Source: Acidimicrobiia bacterium
Lineage (GTDB): Bacteria; Actinomycetota; Acidimicrobiia; Acidimicrobiales; JANYDT01
Length of the DNA: 44,576 nt
NCBI GenBank assembly: GCA_025359845.1
Contig: JANYDT010000064.1
Location: 1-44,576, forward strand
Direction of reading: 5' to 3'
Positions 1 through 10,027 of the stretch are shown piece after piece; the first letter of the stretch is position 1, and each line of letters begins with the position of its first letter. The position numbers were made by a program, and so were the translations under genes. The notes below the pieces were generated by a model. It worked only from the letters and a program-made list of their open reading frames with translations, did not search any database and was not told where the DNA came from.

Positions 1-1
1 T

Positions 2-196
2 TGCGATGCCCTGTTCGGGCAGTGGCCGCTACGCAACGCGCTCGAAGAGGCCGCTACAACGGGCTGGGACGGCGTCCGCCGGGTCGGTCTGATCGTTCTA
101 CCGGGCGACACCGTCTCGTGGTGGGAGACAGTTCGAGGGCCCGGACGCGGCCTCCCGATTTCGGATTTGAAGGGTGAACCCGTTACGCCGCGGTAG
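2..196 (+). CDS. C-terminal end of an unknown protein, cut by the window edge
   Basis: An open frame enters at the left edge and closes with TAG at 194-196, giving about 64 residues. The composition is protein-like, with segments such as LFGQWPLRNALEEA and RVGLIVLPGDTVSWWE. No family is recognised. It converges with the minus-strand gene that ends at 183, overlapping it by 14 bases. It could be a chance frame because the start is outside the window. Confidence 0.4.
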   Translation, partial: CDALFGQWPLRNALEEAATTGWDGVRRVGLIVLPGDTVSWWETVRGPGRGLPISDLKGEPVTPR

Positions 197-610
197 CCGA
201 CGCGAACTTGTCATGGCTCGCGGCGAGTTGCGGGCAATGCACGGCGAGGCGTTCGAGCTGCGCGGGTTTGAGGGTCGGGGCGGCGCTGCGGACGGCGAAC
301 CAGCCGTCGGCGGGGATCTGTTCGACGAAGTCGACGAGGCGGGCCAACACTTTGGCGCCGCGGCCGGGCGTGAGTCCCAGTATCCGGGTGAGTTCATTCC
401 ATCCGAGTTCGATCGCCGGGCCGGGCTGGGCGGGTACGTAGTCGTTGAGGCGCTCCCACAGGAGGAAGGCCGCGCATCCAATCGCGCTGACCGTAAAATA
501 TTGGGCATAGACACTGTCGGGCCTGTGGCGATGCCATGCCGGCGTGTACCCGCGCACGATAGTGATGGTTTCGGTTTCGGCGTCAATCGGGAACCCAGCA
601 TGGCGGTCAC
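183..610 (-). CDS. Small hypothetical protein of the mobile-type module, probable frameshift near its start
   Basis: The reading frame from about 599 down to the TAA at 183 encodes a plausible globular protein of about 138 residues. A helix-rich middle contains YAQYFTVSAIGCAAFLLWER, followed by a possible helix-turn-helix stretch WNELTRILGLTPGRGAKVL. No ATG or GTG opens this frame. A GTG at 610-608 overlaps the TGA of the upstream ParA-like gene (GTGA overlap) but is one frame off, so a one-base indel in the GGG run near 594-596 is likely. Downstream partner of the ParA-like gene. Function unknown; actinobacterial integrative elements often carry small proteins like this (inference). Confidence 0.5.
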
Positions 611-1252
611 CGGGTCTGGGTGGTGATGGTCGGGACGAGATGACGTAGCGCCCGGGCGAGCATGCGCGGGACCCGGGTGGTGAGGAGTCCGGAGTCAACT
701 GCTCGACTGATCGCCGGGTCGTAGGGGACGGTGGCGATGATGGGGCGACCGAGTACGGCTTCGATGTCGGTGGCGGTGAGGGCCCGTCCGGGTTCGTTGA
801 TGTGCACGACACCGCATGGTCGTAGCGGGGTGCCGATCGCGCGGCGCAACGCCAAATAGTACGGCCGGGTGACAAGCAACAACGTCGCCGCGGTGTCGCA
901 TCCGGTGACGGGTCGGGTGCCGGCGTCGATGATCACGGTGGCATCCCCCGGTCACGAGTCCGGTATCGAGCGTGGCGGGCATGGCGTCGGGTTCGCCGAG
1001 TGGGAATAGGTCAAGGTTCTCGATGACCGGCACCGCCAAGGTGTCGAGGGTGGGGGCGTGGGGGTCGGTGAGGTAGCGGGCCAGGCCGGGGCTCTGAACT
1101 GCCGCGAGGCCAAGTTCGGCGGGGAGGTCTCCAGTGGATGCGTCGATGAGTAGCGTTCGCTGCCGGGCGGTGGCGCAGAGGGTGGCGAGGGTGGCGGCGG
1201 TGACGGTGGCGCCTTGACCGGGCTTGGGGGTGTGGAGGGTGATGAGAGGCAT
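607..1252 (-). pseudogene. ParA/MinD-like P-loop ATPase with degenerate Walker A, frameshifted
   Basis: Begins MPLITLHTPKPGQGATVTAA, which aligns with the ParA/MinD/CpaE start, but the Walker A lysines are lost: KPGQGAT instead of KGGxGKT. The middle continues LLIDASTGDLPAELGL. The frame breaks at the CCCCC run at 945-949 (GGGGG on the coding strand). Removing one G joins it to the second half, VIIDAGTRP ... VVHINEPGRALT ... RPIIATVPYDPAISRAVDSG, with the spacing expected of this family. Proteins of this type occur in actinobacterial conjugative or secretion modules and often have degenerate P-loops (family knowledge). Ends in a 3-base overlap with the next gene's GTG. A sequencing error in the homopolymer is an alternative to decay. 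Confidence 0.6.
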
Positions 1253-1640
1253 TTCGGGGTTTCCTTTCGGGACGCTGGTGGGGTTCGCAGGACCGGTCCT
1301 GCGGGGTTGGCCGCAACCTGTTCAGCCGGCGGTGGTGGCTGGGCCAGGGGTGGGACTCCCTGGCATCGGGCAAGCCGCCCGCGGCGTCACCCGCAGGGTG
1401 TGGCCGACGCCATGGGATACCCCTTGCCCAGACGGGGCCCCGCCGGCGCACCAGGCGCGAAACAAGCCGTCCCGGTCCACCGAAATCCGACCCAGCTATT
1501 ACTGACCGGAGCGCAACCGCTGGTCGTCACGCCCAGTGGCACGCCGATGCAACGGCCGCTGCGAATGCGCTCGGAACCGGAACGTCACCGTTTGACGCAA
1601 ACGCAGCGCGCTGCCAGTCTGGCGACAACCGAACGAGCGG
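1253..1640. other. Gene-free stretch of about 390 bases
   Basis: No frame here has protein-like composition on either strand. Around 1338-1440 there is a loose, imperfect inverted repeat (CTGGGCCAGGGG against CCCCTTGCCCAG) that may just reflect GC-rich sequence. It presumably holds the promoter of the ParA-like gene, but I see no confident promoter boxes. Confidence 0.4.
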
Positions 1641-1955
1641 TCAGTTGCCGCGTTGTTCCCGGCTTGGCCGGTTCGCCGGGGGCGTCGGCGGGTGGAGTTC
1701 GTGGTGCAGGGCGGTGAGCCGGGCTCGTACGTCGCTGATCAGCGCAGGCAGCGCGTCGAGTTCGAGCCGCAACCGTGCGTCGCCGACGTCGAGACCACGG
1801 GTCGCGTCGAGGAGCCCATCGAAGGTGGTGAGGAGACGGCGGATCTGGTCCGGTGGGAAACCGTTGCCGATAGCCAGGGAGCGCCACAATTCGTCGATCC
1901 CTTCACGACTGATGATGAGCGACGACTCGTCCCAACCTGACACAGTATCGAACAT
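1641..1955 (-). CDS. Hypothetical protein, 104 residues
   Basis: ATG at 1955. The frame could extend upstream to 2132, but that extension overlaps the hydrolase remnant and has low-complexity composition, so the inner ATG is preferred. The product is amphipathic and helix-rich (EGIDELWRSLAIGNGFPPDQIRR, LRLELDALPALISDVRARLTALHHEL) with a Pro/Arg-rich tail, suggesting a small helical or coiled-coil protein. No family recognised. Lies between the ParA-like module and the hydrolase remnant, so it may belong to the mobile module. Confidence 0.5.
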   Translation of the reverse strand: MFDTVSGWDESSLIISREGIDELWRSLAIGNGFPPDQIRRLLTTFDGLLDATRGLDVGDARLRLELDALPALISDVRARLTALHHELHPPTPPANRPSREQRGN

Positions 1956-2083
1956 ATGTTCAGTCCGCGACTTCGGTGCGCCGACGGACGGGTTAAACAG
2001 CGGCGCGTTGCGAGTGGATGAGGATGGCTGTGCGGTGATCGTCGGGTCAACCCGTGCCGCCGGCTTCTCGGATTCGGGCCGTG

Positions 2084-2934
2084 TTCGGAGAGACTCGGGT
2101 TGTACGGAAAGCAGTGCCACAGTCTTTCCCACACGTGGAGTTCGGTTAGGACACCGGCTTGGTTCAGGGCCCGGTGGGTGAGCACAACGTCACTGAGGTC
2201 AAACGATCGCGTCCCGCTGAGAAGCAGCGACGGCGGAAAGCGGGCCAGGACTTCGGGCCAGTGGATCGGGGCCACCAGCGGGTCGCGGTGATCGGCATCG
2301 CCGAGATACCCGTCACGCCATCCGTCCGACGGTTGGTCGATCGTCGGCGCGGCGTCACCCATCGCCACCGCGGCAACGAAACGTGAATCGCCCTGCGCGC
2401 CGGCCCCGGCGCTGCACATGGCCACGGCCCCGGGGCCCGGAAGTCCGGTCTGAGCCAACCACGCCACCACTTGGGCGGTCAGGACCGCACCCGCGGAGTA
2501 GCCGAAGATGCCGATCGCGTCGGGTGCGTGATCGGCGAGCAACGCTTCGTAAACCGCGGCAACGTCTTCGCTCGCGGCCGGAACCTGTGCTCGTAGGCTT
2601 GGCGGTAGTCGACGCACACGATCGCCACACCGAATACGGCGCTGACCGGAATGGCCTCAGCGCAGCACTCTCACGAGCGCTGGTGCAGCGAGGCCATTTC
2701 GCCACGGAACTTGTCGACCGCGGCGCGGTATTCGGCGGTTGAGGGAAACGGGCCGTCCAAGGAGCTGAGCGCAGACAAGGGCTGCCGCAGTCGCGCGATG
2801 AACGCGGCACGAGCCTCTCCGCTGAGCGTCGCGGAGAACGGAAGCTGAAACGATGGCACGGTAACGGTGCTGTCAAGTTCTTCGAAGGAGGACTCGGCGT
2901 TCACGGTCGGGCGTTCTCGTTCACGGTTTGCCAT
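2084..2934 (-). pseudogene. Alpha/beta hydrolase (hormone-sensitive-lipase type) remnant
   Basis: N-terminal part from ATG 2934 reads normally (FIARLRQPLSALSSLDGPFP ... AVDKFRGEMASLHQRS) and stops at 2671-2673. Homology resumes in another frame with VCVDYRQAYEHRF near 2600, then shifts again into PAASEDVAAVYEALL, the nucleophile elbow GYSAG (within 2480-2505), and the C-terminal ELHVWERLWHCFPYNP. The segment that should carry the HGGG oxyanion hole between the first two parts is missing, and at least one further frameshift is present. Family members hydrolyse small esters or lactones. This copy cannot make an intact enzyme. It abuts the left end of the catabolic island. Confidence 0.75.
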
Positions 2935-3093
2935 GGCCACCTTCGGTCGTTGGTCAGCACACCCTATCGATAGCTGCGGTGAAAACTTGGCCGGCCGTCG
3001 TTCTGGGCCACAATGAGTCGCCGCGAACGTTTCTGTCGACGAGGCGGGACCCACCCGCTCCCGAAAACTGCCCACCAGAGTGGGTGCGGCAAG
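2935..3093. other. Intergenic stretch upstream of the P450 no. 1 promoter
   Basis: Between the start of the hydrolase remnant and the promoter described next. No gene recognised on either strand. Confidence 0.4.
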
Positions 3094-3145
3094 TTGACGC
3101 GAGTTTCCACCGACACATATGCTGAGAGTTTGGGCGGTCGACCAA
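3094..3145 (+). promoter_or_regulatory. Promoter plus operator A of the P450 no. 1 unit
   Basis: Minus-35 TTGACG at 3094-3099, an 18-base spacer, and minus-10 TATGCT at 3118-3123 are followed by the inverted repeat TTGGGC-GGTC-GACCAA at 3130-3145, extended to TTT/AAA on both flanks. The repeat would cover the transcription start, an arrangement typical of a repressor site. It matches nine other copies in the window. The first large gene starts about 290 bases downstream. Confidence 0.6.
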
Positions 3146-3176
3146 ATCGTCCTCTTCATTTTCTGAAGAACCCGGA

Positions 3177-3338
3177 ATGAGCGATCTCATGACCCAGAAC
3201 CCAGAACCTTCCGTGCACACGTCGGCGCTCGAAGACACGAAGGCGACGTTTCTCGAACGCTCGCCTCGGGTGATCTCGATTACCACCGCCTCGAGATCAC
3301 GTCCCGGAACGTGGCAGTGGGTGCAGTCGGGTGATTGA
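3177..3338 (+). CDS. Possible short leader gene or 5' gene remnant, 53 residues
   Basis: ATG at 3177 to TGA at 3338, just downstream of the operator-A promoter. The encoded peptide starts MSDLMTQNPEPSVHTSALED and continues with a protein-like stretch (TKATFLERSPRVISITT), then turns into Arg/Ser/Trp-rich sequence. It may be the N-terminal stub of a deleted first gene of the P450 operon, a leader, or chance. No family recognised. Confidence 0.3.
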   Translation: MSDLMTQNPEPSVHTSALEDTKATFLERSPRVISITTASRSRPGTWQWVQSGD

Positions 3339-3432
3339 TTGCAGCTGCGCTACTGGCAGCCGACGGTCATACCAGCTACGTAGTGCACCAAATCAGTATC
3401 AAATTTCTGCATTTTGAAGTGGAGGATCTCCG

Positions 3433-4659
3433 TTGAGCATCGAAGACTACGCCGAGCATTTCAACCCGCTGATTCCCCCGGACGAGGTGCGCTACTCCGA
3501 GCGGTACATGCTGGCGCAATGTCCGGTGGTGCACAGCGATCGCGACGGCGGCTTCTGGATCGTGAACAGATACGAGGACAGCCTTCGCGTCCTGCAGGAC
3601 TGGAAGACCTTCACGAGCGGCAATCTCGGTGTGCGGGTGCCGCACGATCCGCCGGGGCTGAACCGCCCGCTGATGCCGCCGATCGATTCGAACCCGCCGG
3701 TCCATCGCCACTTCCGGGAGATGATGAATCCGTACCTATCGCGGCAGCGTCTCGAGCAGCACGAGCCCGGCTTCCGCCGCGTGATCGCCGGTCTGATCGA
3801 CCAGTTCGCGGCCAACGGTACGTGCGATCTCGCCCGGGATCTCGCCCACCGCTTTCCCGCTCAGATCACCTTCGTCGAGCTGTTCAGCATGGCGGACGAG
3901 GCCGAGCTGACGAAGATCCGGGAGTGGGTCCGCCGGCTGAACTACATGAAGCACAAGGTCGCTCCGGAGGTGTCCGCGAAGATACAGCGCGATTTGGATG
4001 CATGGGTCTACGCGTTCGTCGCGACGCGGCGAACGGAGCCTCGCAAGGACGACATCATCGACGCCCTGCTGCAGGGCACGGTCGAGGGTGGTCGCCCCCT
4101 CACCGACGAAGAGATCGTCGGCGCGATCGAGATCCTTATCTCCGGTGGGTTTAGCACGTCGGCGGATGCGACGTGCAACATCGTGATCCGCCTTATCGAA
4201 GAGCCCGGCCTGGAGGCCCTGCTGCGCGAGCAGCCGGAGTTGATCCCGCAGGCGATCGAAGAGATCATGCGGTTGGACCCTCCGGTGAACACGCGGCCGC
4301 GAAAGTGCGCCTTCGACACCGAGATCGGCGGTCGGGTCATACCGGCGGGCGATCGGGTGCTGGTCAACTACGGCGCGGCGAACCACGACCCGGAGCAGTT
4401 CCCGGACGCCGAGACCTTCGACGTGTTTCGGGAGGCGAGCAAGCCGCTGACCTTCAGTGCCGGTCCACATCGGTGCATCGGCTCGAACATGGCCCGGCTG
4501 TCACTACGGGTCGTAGTGGAAGAGCTCCTGAAGCAGGCGACAGACTTCCGCTTCGTTGAAGGCAAGCGCGAGGAGCGGGTGTCGTTTTCACCGGGAGCAT
4601 GGCGGGCCGTCGACAGCATGCCGATCACGTTCACACCGATCCCGCCGACCTCGCGGTGA
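3433..4659 (+). CDS. Cytochrome P450 no. 1, soluble bacterial type
   Basis: 408 residues, a normal length. TTG start at 3433 is chosen because GGAGG at 3421-3425 lies just upstream and no ATG fits. Haem-binding loop FSAGPHRCIG with Cys348; ExxR motif EIMR at 277-280; I-helix GGFST at 238-242. The usual acid of (A/G)Gx(D/E)T is replaced by Ser. P450s of this class use electrons from a ferredoxin to hydroxylate a small substrate, here probably the compound degraded by the island (inference). First complete gene after operator A; the oxidoreductase pseudogene follows 64 bases downstream. Paralogous to the P450s at 13849 and 18035, which share the GGFST signature. Confidence 0.95.
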   Translation: MSIEDYAEHFNPLIPPDEVRYSERYMLAQCPVVHSDRDGGFWIVNRYEDSLRVLQDWKTFTSGNLGVRVPHDPPGLNRPLMPPIDSNPPVHRHFREMMNPYLSRQRLEQHEPGFRRVIAGLIDQFAANGTCDLARDLAHRFPAQITFVELFSMADEAELTKIREWVRRLNYMKHKVAPEVSAKIQRDLDAWVYAFVATRRTEPRKDDIIDALLQGTVEGGRPLTDEEIVGAIEILISGGFSTSADATCNIVIRLIEEPGLEALLREQPELIPQAIEEIMRLDPPVNTRPRKCAFDTEIGGRVIPAGDRVLVNYGAANHDPEQFPDAETFDVFREASKPLTFSAGPHRCIGSNMARLSLRVVVEELLKQATDFRFVEGKREERVSFSPGAWRAVDSMPITFTPIPPTSR

Positions 4660-4723
4660 CGGGCTCGAGGATCGAGATCCAGAAGTTCGAGCTGCGAAAT
4701 CGGCTCGTGAAGGAGGCCTCGTC

Positions 4724-7700
4724 ATGACCGATCTGCGCGAGTCCGCTCCGCCGGCGCCGACATCGCCGAACCGCGCATCTACGACGTTCGATCTCGGTCA
4801 GAAATACACGGCCGAGAACGGCACCGTCCTGTTGACCGGCGTGCAGGCACTGGGCGGGTGATCTTCGACCAGATGCGGGCCGACCGGCGGGTCGGCGCGC
4901 GGACCGCCGCCTTCGTCTCCGGGTATCCGGGCTCGCCGCTGGGCGGCTTCGACCGGGAACTGGCCGGGTAACAGGCGTTGATCGAACGGTACGACGTCGT
5001 CCACCGGCCGGGCCACAACGAGGATCTCGGCGCCGCAGCCGTCGCCGGCAGCCAGGTCGTGTCGACGCTCGGCTCTGCGAGGTTTCGAGGGCGTCCTGGG
5101 AATCTGGCACGGCAAGTCGCCGGGGCTCGATCGTTCGATCGATGCGATCCGCCACGCGCAGAATGTGGGGACGTCGCGCCTCGGGGGAGTGCTGGCTTTC
5201 GTCGGTGACGACCCGGGCTCGAAGTCGTCCAGCATCCCGAGCGGCTCGGAGCACACGTTGCGCGGTCTTGGCGTGCCGATCCTCGAACCGGGCAACCTCC
5301 AGGAGGTCATGGAACTGGGTCTTCACGGCGTAGCGATGTCGCTGCTTTCCGGGCTCTGGACGGCGATTCGAGTGACCACGCCGGTTGCCGATAGCGTCGG
5401 CACCGCCGACGTGTGGCCCGGTCAGGTCGCACCGGTGCTGCCCGTCGTGGAGTGGCGGGGCGTGCCGTACATACCGAAGATTACGCCCAACGTCACCGGC
5501 CAGTTCGGCATCGACACGGAGGAGGAACTGCTCGACGCCCGCATCCGCGTGGCACGAGCGTACGGGTCGGCGAACGATCTGAATCATGTGACCGTCGAGA
5601 CACCCTCCGATTGGATCGGGCTCGCGTCGCGCGGGACGGTGTACTTCGAGATGCGCGCCGCGCTTGGCGCGCTGGGTCTGGATGACGAGCGGTTGCGCAG
5701 GTTCGGCATCCGTATCCTGCACGTCCGCATGCCCGACCCGGTCGATGCCGAAGCGTTGCGTCGATTCGGTCGCGGGCTCAGCGAGATCGTGGTTGTGGAG
5801 GAGAAGCGCTCGTTCCTCGAGACGACGATTCGAGAGGCGCTCTACAGGACCGCCGACCCACCGGCGATCGTCGGAAAGTACGACGAGCGGGGAGACACGC
5901 TGTTCCCTCAGTACGGCACACTCGACGCCGACCGTCTCGCAGCCGCGATCGCGGCTCGGCTCAGCCGCCGCATCGAGGCGTCCGAGCTGCGGGCTCCCCG
6001 GCGGCCCCGTCGGCTCCTTCCGGTGGCGTCGGCCGACCGTGCCGCGTACCTCTGCTCGGGCTGCCCCCACAACGTGAGCCTCCGGGTTCCGGAAGAAACG
6101 CTCGTCGGCGGAGGCATCGGCTGCCACGCGCTCGGCGGCCGCATGGACCCCGCGATGTTCGGCGATACGGCCATAAAGACGCACATGGGCGCCGAGGGCG
6201 CCGGATGGATCGGCATCGAGCCGTTCGTAGAGGACCGGCATTTCGTCCAGAACATCGGCGACGGGACCTACTTCCATTCCGGCTAACTGTCCGTGCAGGC
6301 GTCCGTCGCGGCCAGCTCCAACATCACATACAAGCTGTTGTACAACAGCGCGATCGCGATGACGGGTGGGCAGTCCACAGCGACGAGCAACAGCATGCCC
6401 GTCAAGGATGTCGCCGACGTGCTGCTGCGCCAGGGTGTCAAGCGGGTGATCGTGACGACCGACGACCTCGACCGCTACCGCAGGATCACGATGCCTACCG
6501 ACGTCGAAGTCTGGGCCCGCTCCCGAATCATCGAGGCGCAGACAACCCTCCGCGATGTTTCCGGCGTCACCGTTCTCATCCACGACCAGCAGTGCGCGGC
6601 GGAAAAGCGGCGCAGCCGCAAGCGCGGGCTGATCCCCGATCCGCCGGAGCGCATCCACATCAACCAGCGGGTGTGCGAGGGCTGCGGCGACTGCGGGGTG
6701 AAGTCGAACTGCCTGTGCGTCGAACCGGTCGAGACCGAACTCGGACGCAAGACCCAGATCAACCAGAATTCGTGCAACAAGGACTACACGTGCCTGGGCG
6801 GAGAGTGTCCGTCGTTCCTCACGGTCGTCGCCGCGAAGTCACGTGGTCGTCGGTTCGCCTGGGGTGGGGGTGAAGGCGGGCGACCGAGTACAGGCGTGAC
6901 GAGGAGGCGTCGACCGCAGCTGGACGCAAGCGAGCTTCCGGATCCCGCACTCATCGTGCCGAGTGACCAAGTCACCATCCGCATGCCGGGCATCGGGGGT
7001 ACGGGCGTCGTCACGGTGAACCAGGTGATCGGCACGGCTGCGCTGCTGGACGGGCGTCACGTCTGGGACTGGACCAGACGGGCCTGAGCCAGAAGGCGGT
7101 CCGGTGGTATCGGACATCCGCATTGCGACCTCGCTGCTCGAGGGCTCCGGCCGTCCGGTCAACGGATCGGTGGATCTTTATCTCGTCTTTGATCTGATCG
7201 TCGGGGTGTCGCCCGCCAACCTGCAGGGCCTCGATCCGAAGCGTGCGGTGGCGGTGGTGTCCACCGGTCGAACTCCGACGGGCGACATGGTGTCGCATGT
7301 CGACAAGTCGTATCCCAATCAGGTTGCGATGCTGTCCGCGATCAAGGCCCTCGTTCGCGCCGAGCACACGCAATCGGTCGACGCGCTCAGGGTGACTAGC
7401 GCGCTCTTCGGGGACACCGCCACCGCCAACATCCTGCTGTTGGGCGTCGCGTTCCAGGCCGGCGCCATGCCGTTGTCCGCAGGGGCGATCGAGCGCGCGA
7501 TCGAGTTGAACGGCGTCGCGGTCGAGGTGAACACGCTGGCGTTCCGATGGGGCCGCATGGTCGTGGCCAACCCGGCCCGCGTCCGCGCGCTCATGCCGGG
7601 GCGACCGGGTTGGGCACCGCACGCCGATCGTGGCGACCACCGTGGTGCCGATACCAATACCAATGCCGATGCCGATGCCGATGCCAAAGGTGCCGCCCGT

Positions 7701-8395
7701 CGCCGAGATGCTGTGGACGTCCTCATCGCCGGCGTGACGGACGAGCCGCACAGCGAACTCGCCCGCCTGCTGCGGTTCCGGATCGCCGACCTGATCGACT
7801 ATCAGGACCTCCGGTATGCCAAACGGTATGTGCGCCTGGTCGACTACGTCGGAAAGACGGAGCAACGCGTCGATCCCAAATCCTCGGCGCTGTGCGAGGC
7901 CGTCGCCGCCAACCTGTACAAACTGATGGCGTGCAAGGACGAATACGAGGTGGCGCGCCTGCATCTCGAGGCGGCAGGAACGCCCGAGATCGAGGAGCGG
8001 TTCGGATCCGGAGCGAAGGTCTCGTGGAACCTCCAGCCGCCGATCACGAAGCGGTTCTTCGGGGACCGCAAGCTGCGCCTCGGTCCGTGGTTCACACCGA
8101 TCATGCGCGGATTGCGCTCCGGTAAGCGTCTGCGGGGAACGGTTCTCGATCCGTTCGGGCGGACCCATATCCGCGGTCTCGAGCGCTTGCTCGTCGTTGA
8201 ATACGAGGCTGCCATCCGTGGGGTGATGAAGAAGCTCGATCCGGCCTCAATGGCCGGGCCGTCCACCTCGTCGGCCTTCCCGACATGGTCCGCGGCTATG
8301 AGAGCGTCAAGCTTGCAAATATGGAGCGCTATGGAGAAGCGTTCGCCGCGGCGGAACTCGCATTGCGCTCAATGGAGCACGATCCGCTGAGGTAA
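4724..8395 (+). pseudogene. Indolepyruvate:ferredoxin oxidoreductase, single-chain form, with many lesions
   Basis: Full-length homology over about 1220 codons, from ATG 4724 (ribosome site near 4709-4715) to TAA 8393-8395. Order: N-terminal thiamine-enzyme part (SGYPGSPLGGFD), thiamine-diphosphate part with CSGCPHNVS and GDGTYFHSG, ferredoxin part with CEGCGDCGVKSNC and CNKDYTCLGGEC, then the gamma part IRMPGIGGTGVVTV and TGLSQKAGPVV. The family oxidatively decarboxylates aryl-pyruvates to aryl-acetyl-CoA. Lesions seen: one-base loss at 4855-4861, TAA 4969-4971, extra base near 5085, TAA 6284-6286, losses near 7072 and 7098, and a shift near 8252 before the proper C-terminus LPDMVRGYESVKLANMERYG. 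An internal hexamer repeat lies at 7647-7688. Two nonsense codons make pure sequencing error unlikely, but many indels of this kind could include errors. Confidence 0.85.
7647..7688 (+). repeat. Hexamer tandem repeat GCCGAT/ACCAAT
   Basis: Seven consecutive hexamers (GCCGAT, ACCAAT, ACCAAT, GCCGAT three times, GCCAAA) encode an Asp/Ala/Asn/Thr run, inside a linker of the oxidoreductase pseudogene. Typical of strand-slippage expansion in a gene no longer under tight selection (inference). Confidence 0.7.
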
Positions 8396-8398
8396 GCC

Positions 8399-9625
8399 TC
8401 AGCTTCTCGCGACCGTGGCGGGAGTGAATCGGAAAAGCCGCTCCGCATTGCCCCGAAGGATCTTCCACTTCGTCTCGTCATCGAAGGCGGCAAGCTGCTT
8501 GTGGGCGTATTCGATCGAGTTCGGCCACGTCGAATCGGAGTGCGGGTAGTCCGTCTCGATCATCACGTTGTCGGTGCCGAGCACGTCGAGGTGCTTGAGT
8601 CCTGCAACATCATCGATGAAGCAGCCGAAGACGTGATCTTTGAACAGCTTGCGGATGTCGAGCGTCATCGGGTCAACTTGCATCGCATCGCCGCTAACGA
8701 CTTCTCCGGTCTCGTAGTTCGTCTTCCGGTCGCCCTTGGCGGCCCAGAAACGCTGCTTGTCCAGTATCTGCTCGGCCCGCTCCAGGAAGTACGGCATCCA
8801 GCCGATTCCGCCCTCGGACAAGGCGATCTTCACGTTCGGGAAACGGTGGAACACCGGGCTGAACAGCCAGTCAAGGAGAGCGCCGCTCATCATCGTTCCG
8901 ATGCCCCAGGCCATGGTTACCAAGCCGGGAGCATCGGGCGCTGTGTGCATGCGGAAACTCGAGGAACCCTGATGCATGCACACGACAATGTCCGTGTCGT
9001 GACAGGCCGACCATACCGGATCCCAATAGCGATCCTTGTCGTGCACGCTGGGCAGGCCGAGGCGCACCGGGTTCTCCGAGAACGCCACAGCCCGAGCGCC
9101 CTTTGCGGCACAACGCTCGATCTCCTTCGCCGCGAGCTTCGGATCCCACAGCGGCATGATGACGAGCGGTATGAAGCGCCCCGGAGCGGAACCGCACCAC
9201 TCGTCGATCATCCAGTCGTTGTAAGCCTGTATGCAGAGCAACCCGAGATCGCGGTCCTTCGCCTCGGTGAAGACCTGGCCGCAAAAGCGCGGGAACGACG
9301 GGAAGCACATTGAGGCGAGGATCCCCGCCCGATCCATATCCGCGACGCGAGCGACGGGGTCGTAGCAGCCAAGGCGCATGTCGCTGTAGCTGACCGGATC
9401 GGGGGAGAACTCTTCCCGAGTCTTGCCGGCCACCGCCGCGAGGCCGGCGGTGTCGATGCGCTTGCCCTCGTACTGCCAGAACTCGGTTTTGCCGTCGGAA
9501 ACGATGCGAGGTGCGATGTCCTTGTACTTCGCGGGGATCCGGTCCTGCCAGACGTGGGCTGGTTCGAGGACGTGGTCATCGATCGAGACCAGCCAATCCA
9601 ATTCGTATTCCTTCTGATCTTCCAT
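8399..9625 (-). CDS. Amidohydrolase-2 family metal-dependent hydrolase/decarboxylase no. 1
   Basis: 408 residues. ATG 9625 is preferred because a GGAAGGGG ribosome site precedes it; the frame is open further upstream but without family-like sequence. Motifs: SIDDHVLEP at 14-22 (metal-binding DxH-like start), AGILASMCFPSFPRFCGQ, VVCMHQGSSS (conserved His), and ETDYPHSDSTWPN near the C-terminus. This is the TIM-barrel family that includes ACMSD-type decarboxylases and ring hydrolases (PF04909), so the reaction could be decarboxylation or C-C/C-N hydrolysis. Strongly similar throughout to the paralogue at 31871-33115. Its stop lies 3 bases from the end of the convergent oxidoreductase pseudogene. 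No operator copy was found upstream of it. Confidence 0.9.
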   Translation of the reverse strand: MEDQKEYELDWLVSIDDHVLEPAHVWQDRIPAKYKDIAPRIVSDGKTEFWQYEGKRIDTAGLAAVAGKTREEFSPDPVSYSDMRLGCYDPVARVADMDRAGILASMCFPSFPRFCGQVFTEAKDRDLGLLCIQAYNDWMIDEWCGSAPGRFIPLVIMPLWDPKLAAKEIERCAAKGARAVAFSENPVRLGLPSVHDKDRYWDPVWSACHDTDIVVCMHQGSSSFRMHTAPDAPGLVTMAWGIGTMMSGALLDWLFSPVFHRFPNVKIALSEGGIGWMPYFLERAEQILDKQRFWAAKGDRKTNYETGEVVSGDAMQVDPMTLDIRKLFKDHVFGCFIDDVAGLKHLDVLGTDNVMIETDYPHSDSTWPNSIEYAHKQLAAFDDETKWKILRGNAERLFRFTPATVARS

Positions 9626-10027
9626 GTGATCGTGCCCCTTCCAGGCCGGAGGCTGTCCGGTGATACGGCTGAATGTGATCGGAATGTGTTCTATCGGCGA
9701 CCCGCCAGGCTTGATAAACAACCGCCGCGTGCCGATCGACTCCGGGCGATTCGATGGGCGCAGCCCCCCTTTTTCCGGGCCCATCAGTTAGTACTCGCCA
9801 TCGGTCCGTCCGGACTGCGCTGTCGAATAACCCATGGCCTCCATGGCTCGCGGTTGTACGGAGCGGCCGCGCTTGCCCGCACCCTTCGATGGCAGCCGGG
9901 CGAGGGCCAAAATTTCCGGCGGTGACCACCCGCCCTCGGTATCTTCAGCCGGCCGACGAACGTGGAGGACCTGTCCGGCGGCACGAGCACTGAGCTTAGC
10001 CCAGAAGTCGTGATCCTGGAGGGGTCC
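9626..10027. other. Intergenic stretch between thiolase no. 1 and amidohydrolase no. 1
   Basis: About 400 bases. I find no protein-like frame, no copy of the 16-bp operator and no convincing terminator; a C6T5 run at 9766-9776 has no clear stem. It presumably carries the amidohydrolase promoter. Confidence 0.4.

Noticed and set aside
1338-1440. Inverted repeat as a mobile-element end
   Set aside because: Too many mismatches, no target duplication and no transposase nearby.
4631-6658. A 675-codon open frame on the minus strand
   Set aside because: It is the complement of the oxidoreductase pseudogene; composition is Arg/Asp/His-rich and shows no family motif. High-GC antisense frames are expected.
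7647-7688. CRISPR-like short repeats
   Set aside because: Uninterrupted hexamers inside a gene, without spacers. No CRISPR array seen anywhere in the window.
9766-9782. Terminator at the C6T5 run
   Set aside because: No convincing stem precedes the T run in either direction.
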